Positions 9,562 to 19,061 of a stretch of 64,000 nt of DNA are shown here, in pieces. Made by a program: the position numbers and the translations under genes. Location: NCBI RefSeq assembly GCF_014638005.1, contig NZ_BMFG01000001.1, positions 186,001 to 250,000 of the forward strand, given 5' to 3'. The stretch's first letter is position 1, and each line of letters opens with the position of its first letter. Origin of the DNA: Flavobacterium orientale (lineage in GTDB: Bacteria; Bacteroidota; Bacteroidia; Flavobacteriales; Flavobacteriaceae). The notes under the pieces are model-generated. The model was not told the DNA's origin and did no database searches. It was given only the letters and a program-made list of their open reading frames with translations.

Positions 9562-9998
9562 TATCCTTTTGATATTTCGTTGGAAAGTTCATTAGAATCA
9601 TCATTTTGAAAAGGAAAATTATGTTTAAGTTTTTCGCCGGCTCTCAAAATGCCCTCAATCAATCCTTTTTTGAATTGTTTCTTTTTAAAATTTTCTATCA
9701 CAATATCTTTGGTACAATCCCAAAAATCAGATTCAACAACATCGTTGATTCCTTTGTCTCCAATAATTGCAAAAGTGTGATCTGAAACACCAACATAAAA
9801 TAATACACCATTTCGCAATGCCGTTTCATCCATTTTAAGTTGATGAAAAACCTCTTGAGCTCTTTCAAGAGGTTTTAAATCTGTATGGTTTTCAATGTGA
9901 ACTCGTATTTCGCCGGAGGTGTTTTGTTCAGCACTATGAATAGCTTGCACAATTTCTGCTTCTTCCTCTGCCGTTAGAAAATCTTCAACGATTGACAT
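9561..9998 (-). CDS. TPM-domain protein without membrane anchor
   Basis: The 145-residue protein is almost entirely one TPM domain (about 5-130), with 'NTSGEIRVHIENH' near the start and 'FAIIGDKGINDVV' in the middle. It has no signal peptide or membrane helix, so it should act in the cytoplasm or at the inner face of the membrane, in contrast to its neighbour, which is exported. Its stop codon overlaps the ATG of the glycine-rich TPM gene and its own ATG lies 6 bases after the lemA stop. LemA-TPM-TPM is a recurrent gene set in Bacteroidota (general knowledge). Confidence 0.88.
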   Translation of the reverse strand: MSIVEDFLTAEEEAEIVQAIHSAEQNTSGEIRVHIENHTDLKPLERAQEVFHQLKMDETALRNGVLFYVGVSDHTFAIIGDKGINDVVESDFWDCTKDIVIENFKKKQFKKGLIEGILRAGEKLKHNFPFQNDDSNELSNEISKG

Positions 9999-10004
9999 AT
10001 TTTT

Positions 10005-10589
10005 TTAAAAATTAAAATTTACATCCGGGGCAACATCGGCTCCCTCAACAGATTTGAAACGTTCCATTTCTTTGAAGCCCATAATTCCGGCAAATAAAAC
10101 AGCAGGAAACGATTTGATTTTTTTGTCATAAACATTAACCGTTTCGTTATAGCGATCTCTAACTACATTAATTCTGTTTTCTGTTCCTTCTAATTGTGAT
10201 TGCAATTCCAAAAAGTTTTGATTGGCTTTTAAGTCAGGATAACGCTCAACTGTTACTAATAAACTTTTTAAAGCACCGGCTAGACCATCTTGAGCTTGTT
10301 GAAATTGTGCCATTTGTTCAGGTGAAATATTTGTAGGGTCAATAGTAATTGAAGTGGCTTTTGCTCTAGCCTCAATAACTGCTGTAAGGGTTCCTCTTTC
10401 AAAATCGGCAGCACCTTGAACGGTTTTAACCAGATTTCCAATTAAATCATTACGTCTTTGATAACTGCTTTCAACATTTGACCAAGCAGTTTTTGCATCA
10501 GCTTGAACAGCTACCAATCCATTGTAGGAAGAAGCAGCAATAATTACCAACACTAAAATAATTCCAACGGGGATTAACCATTTTTTCAT
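10005..10589 (-). CDS. lemA: LemA family protein
   Basis: LemA proteins have a short periplasmic N-terminus, one membrane helix and a long antiparallel helical bundle; their role is unclear. The 194-residue protein shows the helix at about 4-22, then 'NGLVAVQADAKTAWSNVESSYQRR' (18 of the typical residues) and 'FAGIMGFKEMERFKS' near the end, both family hallmarks, and a C-terminus in 'DVNFNF'. It is followed at 6 bases by the first TPM gene. A 136-base gap separates it from the MerR gene upstream, so it may have its own promoter. Confidence 0.93.
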   Translation of the reverse strand: MKKWLIPVGIILVLVIIAASSYNGLVAVQADAKTAWSNVESSYQRRNDLIGNLVKTVQGAADFERGTLTAVIEARAKATSITIDPTNISPEQMAQFQQAQDGLAGALKSLLVTVERYPDLKANQNFLELQSQLEGTENRINVVRDRYNETVNVYDKKIKSFPAVLFAGIMGFKEMERFKSVEGADVAPDVNFNF

Positions 10590-10707
10590 ACTATTTGTTT
10601 TTTAAGGTTTGATGTTGCGTTACTGAAAACCTGAGTTTCTTAGCAACTGAGTTTGTTTTTAATTATTTATTCTGTTTTTAAAACTTTTATTTAAAAGACC
10701 TTTTACC

Positions 10708-10722
10708 GGTCACCAATCACCA
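10708..10722. repeat. second copy of the GGTGATTGG short repeat
   Basis: On the minus strand this reads TGGTGATTGGTGACC, sharing GGTGATTGGTGA with 3687-3698. It sits just behind the MerR gene stop codon, as the other copy sits behind era. Confidence 0.35.
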
Positions 10723-10725
10723 TTT

Positions 10726-11055
10726 TTAAAGTCCTTCTTTAATTTGCATTAGTTGAGCTTTGATTCCCTCTAATTTAGAGATAATTTCATATTTGTCTAA
10801 CGTTTTCTTTTGTCCTTCTTTCAAATGGATTTTTGCTCCATCCAAAGTAAAACCTCTTTCTTTTACCAAATGAAAAATCAATTGTAGATTTTTGACATCT
10901 TCCGGCGTAAACATTCTGTTTCCTTTGGCATTTTTCTTTGGTTTTAAAATGTCAAATTCTTTATCCCAAAAGCGAATTAACGATGCGTTTACGTCAAATG
11001 CTTTGGCCAGTTCGCCAATGCTGTAATATCTTTTTTCTGGTAAGTTTAAATGCAT
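10726..11055 (-). CDS. short MerR-family transcriptional regulator
   Basis: The 109-residue protein has a MerR-type winged helix at about residues 9-75: 'YSIGELAKAFDVNASLIRFWDKEF' includes the recognition helix, followed by 'NRMFTPEDVKNLQLIFHLV' and 'GFTLDGAKIHL'. After it comes only a short dimerisation helix (about 85-107). The ligand-binding domain of classic MerR proteins is missing, and there are no metal-binding cysteines. Its ATG overlaps the stop codon of the M23 peptidase gene (TAATG), so the two are translationally coupled. A role in cell-envelope control is an inference from the neighbours. Confidence 0.9.
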   Translation of the reverse strand: MHLNLPEKRYYSIGELAKAFDVNASLIRFWDKEFDILKPKKNAKGNRMFTPEDVKNLQLIFHLVKERGFTLDGAKIHLKEGQKKTLDKYEIISKLEGIKAQLMQIKEGL

Positions 11056-12035
11056 TAGTCGAGAGCTTGGTTTTCTTGGTTAGCAATTTTGGAAATAGCA
11101 ATATATTCTTGAGCGGAAATACTTCCGTAGTAAAAGTTAATCGGGTTGATAGGTTCGCCGTCTTTGTGCACTTCATAATGAAGGTGAGGAGCCTCACTAC
11201 GTCCGGTGCTTCCAACTAAACCAATGATGTCACCTCGTTTCACTTTTTGTCCGGCTCTCACTTTAAATTTGCTCAAATGAGCATAAAAAGACTCATAGCC
11301 ATAACCATGTCTGATAACTATTAAGTTACCATAACCCGACAATGAATTGTCAGCTCGTTCTACAACTCCATCACCACTGGCATAAATTGGAGTTCCGGTT
11401 TTAGCAGTAAAATCCATTCCGTAATGGAATTTCCTAATTTTGGTAAACGGGTCATTTCGATAACCAAAACCGGAAGCCACCCGAGTTAAATCTTCATTTT
11501 TAACCGGTTGAATTGCCGGAATAGCGGCTAGTAATTTTTCTTTATCTTTTGCTAATCGTAAAATTTCATCTAATGATTTTGATTGTATGGCAAGTTGCTT
11601 AGAAAGCATATCCACTCTTTTTGTCGTGTTGATGACCAATTCAGAATTATTATAACCTTCCAATTCTTTGTAGCGGTTTATTCCGCCAAATCCCGCTTTG
11701 CGTTGTTCGTTTGGAATAGGAGAGGAGTTAAAATAGACGCGATATAAGTTGTTGTCTCTTTCTTCAATGCTTTCAATCACTTCGTCCAGTTGACTCATTT
11801 TTTTATTTAAAATAGCATACCGCAATTTTAAGTTTTCAATTTCTCGAGCTTGCAAACGGTCTTTTGGCGTTTCAAAATAAGGCGTGTTGATTAAAAGTAC
11901 AAAACATAAAAAACCAAATAGAGCTGCAGAAACTAAAAACAATGTTATATAGCCGAGTCTTCGGCCCTTTTTCGGACTGATTTTTTTATAAGCTAAACTT
12001 TCGGTATCGTAATAATACTTTACTTTCTTCGACAT
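11055..12035 (-). CDS. M23 family murein peptidase
   Basis: The 326-residue protein is anchored by one membrane helix (about 29-50), followed by a coiled coil (about 63-95) and a LytM/M23 peptidase domain (about 185-300). The zinc-site residues are all present: H204 and D208 in 'HYGMDFT', H253 in 'FYAHLS', and H284/H286 in 'PHLHYEV'. It should therefore be an active endopeptidase cutting peptidoglycan cross-links in the periplasm, unlike degenerate LytM factors. It is first in the operon with MerR. In Flavobacteria this pair is commonly found beside alaS, which here diverges. Confidence 0.94.
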   Translation of the reverse strand: MSKKVKYYYDTESLAYKKISPKKGRRLGYITLFLVSAALFGFLCFVLLINTPYFETPKDRLQAREIENLKLRYAILNKKMSQLDEVIESIEERDNNLYRVYFNSSPIPNEQRKAGFGGINRYKELEGYNNSELVINTTKRVDMLSKQLAIQSKSLDEILRLAKDKEKLLAAIPAIQPVKNEDLTRVASGFGYRNDPFTKIRKFHYGMDFTAKTGTPIYASGDGVVERADNSLSGYGNLIVIRHGYGYESFYAHLSKFKVRAGQKVKRGDIIGLVGSTGRSEAPHLHYEVHKDGEPINPINFYYGSISAQEYIAISKIANQENQALD

Positions 12036-12049
12036 TTCTTAAATTATAC

Positions 12050-12057
12050 TATTTTTG
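12050..12057 (+). promoter_or_regulatory. possible -7 box for alaS
   Basis: TATTTTTG fits TAnnTTTG. It would give a leader of about 150 bases before the alaS ATG. No good -33 element is seen. Confidence 0.35.
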
Positions 12058-12215
12058 TGCTTTCAAAATGGATTAGACGAACAAATTTAAGAAATGTTTC
12101 ATTCTAATACTAATTTTAATTTTTTTAGGTTTGAATAAGTAACAAACGATAGAAACTATTCTAAATTGTAGTAAAATTCCAAAATTTTGAATCGTAAACA
12201 TTGAATTTATTTTAA

Positions 12216-14888
12216 ATGAAATCACAAGATATCCGCAAGCAGTTTCTGCAATTTTTTGAAAGTAAAGGACATTTAATCGTTCCTTCGGCTCCTATTGTTC
12301 TGAAAGATGATCCAACCTTGATGTTTAACAACTCAGGAATGGCTCAATTTAAAGAATATTTTTTAGGAAATGCCGAGCCTAAAAGCAAGCGAATTGCCGA
12401 TACTCAAAAATGTTTGCGAGTTTCCGGGAAGCATAACGATTTGGAAGATGTTGGGTTTGATACCTATCATCACACCATGTTTGAAATGCTTGGCAACTGG
12501 TCATTTGGTGATTATTTTAAAAAAGATGCCATCAATTGGGCTTGGGAATTGTTGACCGAAGTTTATAAAATTCCCAAAGAAAATTTATATGTTTCTGTGT
12601 TTGAAGGAAATCCCGAAGAAAATGTGCCTTTTGACCAAGAAGCTTGGGATATTTGGAAGGAATTGATTGATGAAGACCGAATTATTCTAGGAAATAAAAA
12701 AGATAATTTTTGGGAAATGGGCGATCAAGGACCGTGCGGACCTTGTTCTGAAATTCACGTTGATTTGCGTTCGGAAGAAGAAAAAGCAACCGTTTCCGGA
12801 AAGAGTTTGGTGAATAACGACCATCCTCAAGTGGTGGAAATCTGGAACAACGTTTTTATGGAATTCAATCGTAAAGCCGATGGTTCGTTAGAAAAATTAC
12901 CCGCTCAACATGTAGATACCGGAATGGGATTTGAACGTTTGTGTATGGCTTTGCAAGGAAAAACATCCAATTATGATACCGATGTTTTTTCGCCTTTAAT
13001 TGAAAAAGTTGAACAACTTACTAGTTTGAAATATACTTCTAACGAAGTTGCAACTATATCAGAAGAACAAAACAAAACCAATATTGCTATTCGTGTAATT
13101 GTAGATCACGTTCGTGCTGTTGCTTTTGCAATTGCAGATGGACAATTGCCTTCTAATACCGGAGCCGGTTATGTGATTCGTAGAATCTTGCGTCGGGCGG
13201 TTCGTTATGGATTTACATTTTTAAATAAAAAAGAGCCTTTTATTTATGAATTGGTTGCTGTTTTATCCAATCAAATGGGCGAGTTTTTCCCAGAGATTAA
13301 AATTCAAAAACAATTTATTGAAAATGTAATTAAAGAAGAGGAACAATCGTTTTTACGAACAATTGCTGCAGGTTTGTTGATTTTAGAAAGCTTAATGCAA
13401 GAAGTAAAGATTTATCAAGAATTAAGTGATAAAAATGTCAAACCAATCATTTCGGGAAAGAATGCTTTTGATTTATATGATACCTATGGCTTTCCAATTG
13501 ACTTAACTGAATTAATAGCAAAAGAGAAAGGTTTTGAAATTGATTTGGCAGGCTTTTATAGCGAAATGCAAAAGCAAAAAACACGTTCCCGTGCCGCTTC
13601 TGAAGTTTCAACCGAAGATTGGTCAGTTTTAATTCCAGGAAATGTTGAAACATTCGTTGGTTACGACAAAACCGAAAATGAAGTAAAAATCACTCGAATT
13701 CGAAAAGTAAATTCAAAAAAAGACGGAATTTTATACCAAATCGTTTTAGATAATACACCATTTTATCCCGAAGGTGGAGGGCAAGTGGGCGATACAGGTA
13801 TTTTAGAATGGGATAGTCAATCTGTATTGATTTTAGATACGAAAAAGGAGAATAATTTAATAATGCATTTGACTCATTCTTTACCTGACGAAGATGATTT
13901 AAAAGGAACATTCAAAGCTAAAGTGAATGAAGTTGCAAGGTTAAAATCATCCAAAAATCACTCCGCTACACACTTGATGCATTTGGCTTTGAGAACAATT
14001 TTAGGGAAGCACGTGGAGCAAAAAGGTTCATTAGTGAATCCGAATTATTTGCGTTTTGACTTTTCGCATTTTTCGAAAGTTTCTGATGAAGAAATCAAGC
14101 AAGTGGAAGACTTCGTAAACCAACGCATTGAAGAGCAACTGCAATTGGTTGAACACAGAAATATTCCAATTCAGCAAGCGATGGAACAAGGTGCAATGGC
14201 TTTGTTTGGCGAAAAATATGGCGATTCTGTTCGTATGATTGAATTTGGCGATAGCAAAGAATTATGTGGTGGCATTCACGTGAAAAATACAGCCGATATT
14301 TGGCATTTCAAAATTATTTCTGAAGGAGCTGTAGCAGCGGGAATTCGTCGAATTGAAGCGATTACCGGTGATGCCGTAAAAGACTTCTACAAAAATCAAG
14401 AAAATACATTAGTTGAACTAAAAGAAATGTTGAAAAATCCGCAAGATATTTTAAAATCCGTGGTTTCTTTACAAGATGATAATGCCAAATTGAAAAAGCA
14501 AATTGAGCAATTGTTGCGTGAAAAAGCAAAAAACTTAAAAGGTGAATTAGCTTCAGAATTACAAGAAGTTAACGGCATAAAATTCTTAGCCAAACAAGTC
14601 GATTTGAATCCGGAAGGTGCAAAAGATTTGGCGTATGAATTAGGTAATTTAGGCAATAATTTATTTTTAGTTTTGGCTACAGCCGATGAAAATAAACCGA
14701 TGTTAACCTGTTATATTTCTAAAGAATTAGTAGCTTCTCACAATTTAAATGCCGGACAAGTCGTTCGAGAATTAGGAAAATATATTCAAGGCGGCGGCGG
14801 CGGACAACCATTCTTTGCAACAGCCGGTGGTAAAAATGTGGACGGAATTAAAGAGGCGTTAGCGAAGGCGGTTGAATTTATAAAATAG
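12216..14888 (+). CDS. alaS: alanyl-tRNA synthetase
   Basis: This class II synthetase charges tRNA-Ala and edits mischarged serine and glycine. The 890-residue protein begins with '[13 protein letters not shown]' and '[10 protein letters not shown]' of the catalytic domain, carries '[20 protein letters not shown]', then the editing domain with zinc ligands H582-x3-H586 ('HSATH') and C684 ('CGGIHV'), and ends in the C-Ala/DHHA1 domain with the glycine run '[14 protein letters not shown]'. The length is normal (about 870-890). It diverges from the M23 gene; a GSCFA gene follows after 7 bases. Confidence 0.97.
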   Translation: MKSQDIRKQFLQFFESKGHLIVPSAPIVLKDDPTLMFNNSGMAQFKEYFLGNAEPKSKRIADTQKCLRVSGKHNDLEDVGFDTYHHTMFEMLGNWSFGDYFKKDAINWAWELLTEVYKIPKENLYVSVFEGNPEENVPFDQEAWDIWKELIDEDRIILGNKKDNFWEMGDQGPCGPCSEIHVDLRSEEEKATVSGKSLVNNDHPQVVEIWNNVFMEFNRKADGSLEKLPAQHVDTGMGFERLCMALQGKTSNYDTDVFSPLIEKVEQLTSLKYTSNEVATISEEQNKTNIAIRVIVDHVRAVAFAIADGQLPSNTGAGYVIRRILRRAVRYGFTFLNKKEPFIYELVAVLSNQMGEFFPEIKIQKQFIENVIKEEEQSFLRTIAAGLLILESLMQEVKIYQELSDKNVKPIISGKNAFDLYDTYGFPIDLTELIAKEKGFEIDLAGFYSEMQKQKTRSRAASEVSTEDWSVLIPGNVETFVGYDKTENEVKITRIRKVNSKKDGILYQIVLDNTPFYPEGGGQVGDTGILEWDSQSVLILDTKKENNLIMHLTHSLPDEDDLKGTFKAKVNEVARLKSSKNHSATHLMHLALRTILGKHVEQKGSLVNPNYLRFDFSHFSKVSDEEIKQVEDFVNQRIEEQLQLVEHRNIPIQQAMEQGAMALFGEKYGDSVRMIEFGDSKELCGGIHVKNTADIWHFKIISEGAVAAGIRRIEAITGDAVKDFYKNQENTLVELKEMLKNPQDILKSVVSLQDDNAKLKKQIEQLLREKAKNLKGELASELQEVNGIKFLAKQVDLNPEGAKDLAYELGNLGNNLFLVLATADENKPMLTCYISKELVASHNLNAGQVVRELGKYIQGGGGGQPFFATAGGKNVDGIKEALAKAVEFIK

Positions 14889-14895
14889 TTTATAA

Positions 14896-15849
14896 ATGAA
14901 TTTCAGAACTCCAATTTCCCTTTCTACAAATGATAATCAAATTGATTATACTGCCAGATTGGTGTTAATGGGTTCGTGTTTTGCTGAAAACATTTCTGAA
15001 AAATTCAGTTATTATAAATTCCGTAATTTGGTAAATCCTTTTGGTATTATTTTTAATCCGTTTTCAATTGAAAGTAGTATTGAACGAATTACTCAAAAGA
15101 ACTATTTTACTGAAGATGCTATTTTTTTTCACAATGATTTATGGCATTGTTTTGAGGTGCATTCCGAATTGAGTAATGCCAATAAGGATGAATTGCTGGC
15201 AACTTTAAATGTTATAATTGATACTGCATTTCTCGAATTTCAAAATGCTACAACTTGTATCATAACTTATGGAACTTCTTGGGTTTATAGAAATAATGAA
15301 TCAGGGAAAGTAGTAGCCAATTGTCATAAAGTACCTCAGAAGGAATTTTCAAAAGAATTGCTTTCTATTGCTCAAATTGAAGCCAGTATTCAAAGAAGTT
15401 GTGCTTTACTTCAAGAAATAAATCCAAATTGTCATTTTATATTCACCATTTCACCCGTTCGTCATTTAAAGGATGGTTTTGTAGAAAATCAATTGAGTAA
15501 GTCGCATTTAATTGCAGCAATTCACAACTCGCGATCCGCAACCCGCAATTCAAACTATTTTCCAAGCTACGAAATTATGATGGATGATTTGCGAGATTAT
15601 CGTTTTTATGCAGAAGACATGTTGCACCCCAACCAAGTTGCGATCGATTATATTTGGACTATTTTTAAAAACACCTTTATTTCAGAGGGTTCGTTTTCTC
15701 TTATGAAAGAAATCGAAACGATTCAAAAAGCATTTTCACATCGACCTTTTAACTTACAATCTGAAGCACACCAAAAGTTTTTATCCAATTTAGAAAGAAG
15801 CATACAACAATTGCAAAAGTTGCATCCCGGATTAAACCTGACATTTTAA
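14896..15849 (+). CDS. GSCFA-domain protein (SGNH-hydrolase-like)
   Basis: The 317-residue protein carries the naming motif GSCFAEN (26-32) that takes the place of the nucleophile block of SGNH/GDSL hydrolases, and ends its fold with 'EDMLHPNQ', giving the D241/H244 pair expected of the catalytic D-x-x-H block. GSCFA enzymes are presumed esterases or lipid/glycan hydrolases; no substrate is known. There is no signal peptide, so it is probably cytoplasmic. It begins 7 bases after alaS stops and should be cotranscribed with it. The AT-rich run encoding 'NSRSATRNSNY' (residues 211-221) is a low-complexity insert between conserved blocks. Confidence 0.9.
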   Translation: MNFRTPISLSTNDNQIDYTARLVLMGSCFAENISEKFSYYKFRNLVNPFGIIFNPFSIESSIERITQKNYFTEDAIFFHNDLWHCFEVHSELSNANKDELLATLNVIIDTAFLEFQNATTCIITYGTSWVYRNNESGKVVANCHKVPQKEFSKELLSIAQIEASIQRSCALLQEINPNCHFIFTISPVRHLKDGFVENQLSKSHLIAAIHNSRSATRNSNYFPSYEIMMDDLRDYRFYAEDMLHPNQVAIDYIWTIFKNTFISEGSFSLMKEIETIQKAFSHRPFNLQSEAHQKFLSNLERSIQQLQKLHPGLNLTF

Positions 15850-15960
15850 ATTTCTAATTTACTACATTGAACTACTAAAAATACGGCAAATGCCCTATTG
15901 ATTGTTTTGTAATTGTATTGCAATTTTGGTTTATAATTTTAACCAATAAAAAATACTCTT

Positions 15961-16491
15961 ATGAAATCAATTAAACTTATCTGTGCGTTATTAATTGCCG
16001 GTTCATTTTCATTTTTTACATCATGTAGCAGTGATGACAATGGAGGTGGAGGTGGTAATGCTGCAGCGGGAACCATTAAAGCGAAAGTAGATGGGACTAA
16101 TGTAACAACAATGGAAATGGTCACATTAGCTAATCAAGTTGGTACCATGTTGTCTATTCAAGGAAATACGGGAGGCACTTCCAGTAAAGCATTTGTCTTG
16201 AATGTGACCACATTTGACGGGGTTGGCACTTATGATATTGGTGGAACACTCGGTTTAGGTCAAGCTAATGCAAGTTACACCGAGTTCAATGTCAATTTAT
16301 CTAATCCTGCCGCTTCCGAAACAAATATTTGGTCAGCTCCTTATACAGGTGGCGATAAAGTTGGAGAAATTAATGTTTCTGAGATTACTGCTACTCACAT
16401 CAAAGGAACATTTAGTTTTTCTGCTAAAAATTCTGATGATAATAGTATGAAACAAATTACTGAAGGTTCATTTAATGTTGAACTAGACTAA
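15961..16491 (+). CDS. small lipoprotein, DUF6252-like
   Basis: The 176-residue protein has a lipoprotein signal peptide ending at Cys22 ('FFTSC'), then SSDD, the acidic signal that in Flavobacteria can direct lipoproteins to the cell surface, and a flexible glycine run. The rest is a beta-rich domain of about 135 residues opening with 'GTIKAKVDGT' and closing with 'ITATHIKGTFSF...TEGSFNVEL'. That pattern resembles DUF6252 proteins of Flavobacteria, whose function is unknown. It is monocistronic, with a terminator 25 bases after the stop. The family call comes from pattern memory only. Confidence 0.75.
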   Translation: MKSIKLICALLIAGSFSFFTSCSSDDNGGGGGNAAAGTIKAKVDGTNVTTMEMVTLANQVGTMLSIQGNTGGTSSKAFVLNVTTFDGVGTYDIGGTLGLGQANASYTEFNVNLSNPAASETNIWSAPYTGGDKVGEINVSEITATHIKGTFSFSAKNSDDNSMKQITEGSFNVELD

Positions 16492-16514
16492 AAATAGTTT
16501 TGGTGGTTTTTTTT

Positions 16515-16558
16515 AAACTTTCCATTCGAACTACTTCTCGTTTGGAAAGTTTTTTTAT
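16515..16558 (+). terminator. terminator after the small lipoprotein
   Basis: AAACTTTCCA (16515-16524) pairs with TGGAAAGTTT (16543-16552), followed by TTTTTATTT. Confidence 0.75.
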
Positions 16559-16720
16559 TTCATTTTATAAATTATGATACAAAATTTAATGAAGTCTCCC
16601 AAATCAACAATTGTGACTGTTTTTATTTATTTTATTGTAATAGCTGTGTTACTACTTAATATAATTTACTTAATTAGTTAATTATGTAGTAATTTTTATG
16701 AAAATTTGTCAAATTAATTG

Positions 16721-16748
16721 TTGTAGTTTTTGAAAAAAGTTATATTTG
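16721..16748 (+). promoter_or_regulatory. promoter of the two-component operon
   Basis: A perfect -7 box TATATTTG (16741-16748) lies 19 nt before the kinase ATG, with TTG at 16721-16723 17 bp upstream. Confidence 0.65.
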
Positions 16749-16767
16749 AGAATTAACAATCTAAATA

Positions 16768-18732
16768 ATGAAAAATAATTTTTTCAATTTTTTGATTCTC
16801 ATTTTGATTCTATCTTTTTGTGATACTTCTGCTCAAGTTATAAAGCAAGCTAAAAAGGATAGTTTACAAACAATAACCAAACAAAGCAATTCTCTTTCTA
16901 AAGTAAAACACTATTTAAATCTTTCTGATAAATTCAGTACGGTTAATCTAGACTCGTGTTTGATTTATGCTCAAAAAGCTCATGCTGAATCAAACAAGAT
17001 AAAAAGTGATTCTGTTTATGCTGATGTTTATAACAATTTGGCCAATTCCTATGAATATAAAGGAATGGCAGATTCCGCATTAGTTTACCATCTCAGAGCT
17101 TTAAGCAAAAGAAAAATTCTTGGAAATCAAATCGCAATTGCTGATTCCTACAACAATCTAGGTGTGGCATATGATCAATTGGGAAAATTCAAAGAAGCAC
17201 TTTATTATTATTTTAAAGCCTTAAAAATCTATGAAAATCAAAAGGATTTAACTAAAACGGCAATGGTGAATGCCAATATCGGAATTATTTATAAGCAACA
17301 GAAATCCTTTGATAAAGCCTATTTTTATTATAAAAAAGCCAATGAAATTTATGTCAATCAGCAAGATGATTTTGGCATCATGGTTACCAGCGGAAATATT
17401 GGTTCTGTTTTGATAGATTTGAAACGTTTCGAAGAATCAATTTCCTATTCTGAAAAGGCACAAGAGGGATATGAGAAATTAAAATATGATCGATATGTGC
17501 CCTATTCTATTTCAAATATTGGAATTGCTTATGATAGTTTGAAGCAATTTGAACAAGCAGAAAAAATGTATCAAAAGTCAATTGATTTACATAAAAAATA
17601 TGGAAATCATTTCGAAACAGCCAATATTTTGAATGCACTTTCAACGTGTTTAATCAAACAAAAAAGATTCAAAGAAAGTATTGCATATTCTAATGAATCA
17701 CTTGCCTTTATCAACAAGACCGATGCAAAAAAATTACTGGTTAGTCAACTGCAAAACTTAGCAAAAGCACATGCCGGTTTGGGTGATTTTAACACTGCTT
17801 TTTCATATTCAGAACAATACAACAAAATAAAAGATACACTTTTTGAAAATGAAAAAACCAAAGCTATTTTTGAATTAGAAACCCGTTATGAAACCGAAAA
17901 AAAGGAAAAAGATTTAGCAAATGAAAAGGTAAAAGTAACACAACGCGAATTAGAATTAAAGCGAAAAAACATGCTGCTTTATGTTGCATTTGGATTGGGA
18001 TTAACCTTTCTGATAATTGGCTATTTATTGTATAAGCAACAAAAATTAAAGAACATTCAATTGAAAAAAGAAAGTGATTTAAAAGCAGCTTTAGTTAAAA
18101 TTGAAACACAAAACAAACTACAGGAACAACGACTTCAAATTTCGCGAGATTTGCATGATAATATAGGTTCGCAACTTACATTTATAATTTCTTCTATTGA
18201 TAATTTAAAATATTTTGATTTAGCAAAAGAGAAACTTAATTTGAAATTTGATTCCATTAGTGGTTTTACAAAAAATACGATTATCGAGTTGCGAGATACT
18301 ATTTGGGCGATGAATAAAAATGCAATTACCGTTGAGGATTTGCAAATCAGAATAGCCAATTTTATTGAGAATGCACAATTAGCTACTAACGGCATTTCAT
18401 TTGATTTTGTAAAAGGAACTACAGGTAATACAGATAACATTTTTTCATCTGTTGAAGGGATGAATATTTACAGAATCATTCAAGAAGCAATTAATAATGC
18501 TGTTAAATATGCTAATGCAACCCATATAGAAGTGACATTTTCTCAAGAAGAATCAGGTTATACATTTGTGATTTCTGACAATGGAGTTGGTTTTTCAGAA
18601 TCTGAAATTCAACATGGAAACGGATTGAATAACATGAAAAAAAGAGCCTTAGATTTACATGCCAATTTAATGATTACATCTAAAACAAACGAGGGAACGA
18701 AGGTGACTTTAAAAAAACAACAAACAGAATAG
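16768..18732 (+). CDS. TPR-repeat sensor histidine kinase (HisKA_3/LuxR-system type)
   Basis: The 654-residue protein has a signal peptide (about 1-22), six or seven tetratricopeptide repeats in the periplasm (about 80-345, for example 'SYNNLGVAYDQLGKFKEALYYY'), a coiled coil (about 360-400), one membrane helix (about 402-421), a second coiled coil and a kinase core. The phosphorylated histidine is H463 in 'SRDLHDNIGSQL' (HisKA_3 type); ATP-binding blocks follow: N-box N576 in 'QEAINNAVKYA', G1 'DNGVGF' at 604-609 and 'GNGLNNMKKRA'. It should sense an envelope signal via the TPRs and phosphorylate the LuxR-type regulator encoded two genes downstream. Confidence 0.93.
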   Translation: MKNNFFNFLILILILSFCDTSAQVIKQAKKDSLQTITKQSNSLSKVKHYLNLSDKFSTVNLDSCLIYAQKAHAESNKIKSDSVYADVYNNLANSYEYKGMADSALVYHLRALSKRKILGNQIAIADSYNNLGVAYDQLGKFKEALYYYFKALKIYENQKDLTKTAMVNANIGIIYKQQKSFDKAYFYYKKANEIYVNQQDDFGIMVTSGNIGSVLIDLKRFEESISYSEKAQEGYEKLKYDRYVPYSISNIGIAYDSLKQFEQAEKMYQKSIDLHKKYGNHFETANILNALSTCLIKQKRFKESIAYSNESLAFINKTDAKKLLVSQLQNLAKAHAGLGDFNTAFSYSEQYNKIKDTLFENEKTKAIFELETRYETEKKEKDLANEKVKVTQRELELKRKNMLLYVAFGLGLTFLIIGYLLYKQQKLKNIQLKKESDLKAALVKIETQNKLQEQRLQISRDLHDNIGSQLTFIISSIDNLKYFDLAKEKLNLKFDSISGFTKNTIIELRDTIWAMNKNAITVEDLQIRIANFIENAQLATNGISFDFVKGTTGNTDNIFSSVEGMNIYRIIQEAINNAVKYANATHIEVTFSQEESGYTFVISDNGVGFSESEIQHGNGLNNMKKRALDLHANLMITSKTNEGTKVTLKKQQTE

Positions 18733-18797
18733 GGCAGTTGTCGTATTGCATTGTGTTGATTTTGAAATTACTTTTAAAGACTTTATCGGATTTAATT

Positions 18798-19055
18798 ATG
18801 AGTTTAGTTTTTGTGTTTTTTAGTTTACTAATTGGGTTCATTTTAATACTTAATCATTTTAAAATGAAACAAAGTATGAAACATCATGATTTAAAAATAA
18901 TTTCTATTCAAAATTCGATTATTGATGAAAAAAACAAAGCATTTGAATTGATAATTGAAAACAATAAAGCAAATACCAGTGATACTATCGTAAATGATAT
19001 GTTTAGCTCAATTCAATTAAAATTAGAATTATTACACGCTCTTTCTAATAAATAA
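18798..19055 (+). CDS. small membrane-anchored coiled-coil protein between kinase and regulator
   Basis: I do not recognise this protein. From the ATG at 18798 it has 85 residues: a strongly hydrophobic helix at 2-19 and then a charged, helical stretch (about 22-84) with heptad-like spacing ('HHDLKIISIQNSIIDEKNKAFELI'). A TTG at 18738 would lengthen it by 20 residues, but the ATG puts the membrane helix right at the N-terminus, which is more natural. It lies between the histidine kinase (66 bases upstream) and the response regulator (6 bases downstream), so it is almost certainly cotranscribed. It may modulate the kinase in the membrane (inference). Confidence 0.65.
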   Translation: MSLVFVFFSLLIGFILILNHFKMKQSMKHHDLKIISIQNSIIDEKNKAFELIIENNKANTSDTIVNDMFSSIQLKLELLHALSNK

Positions 19056-19061
19056 AAGTCA

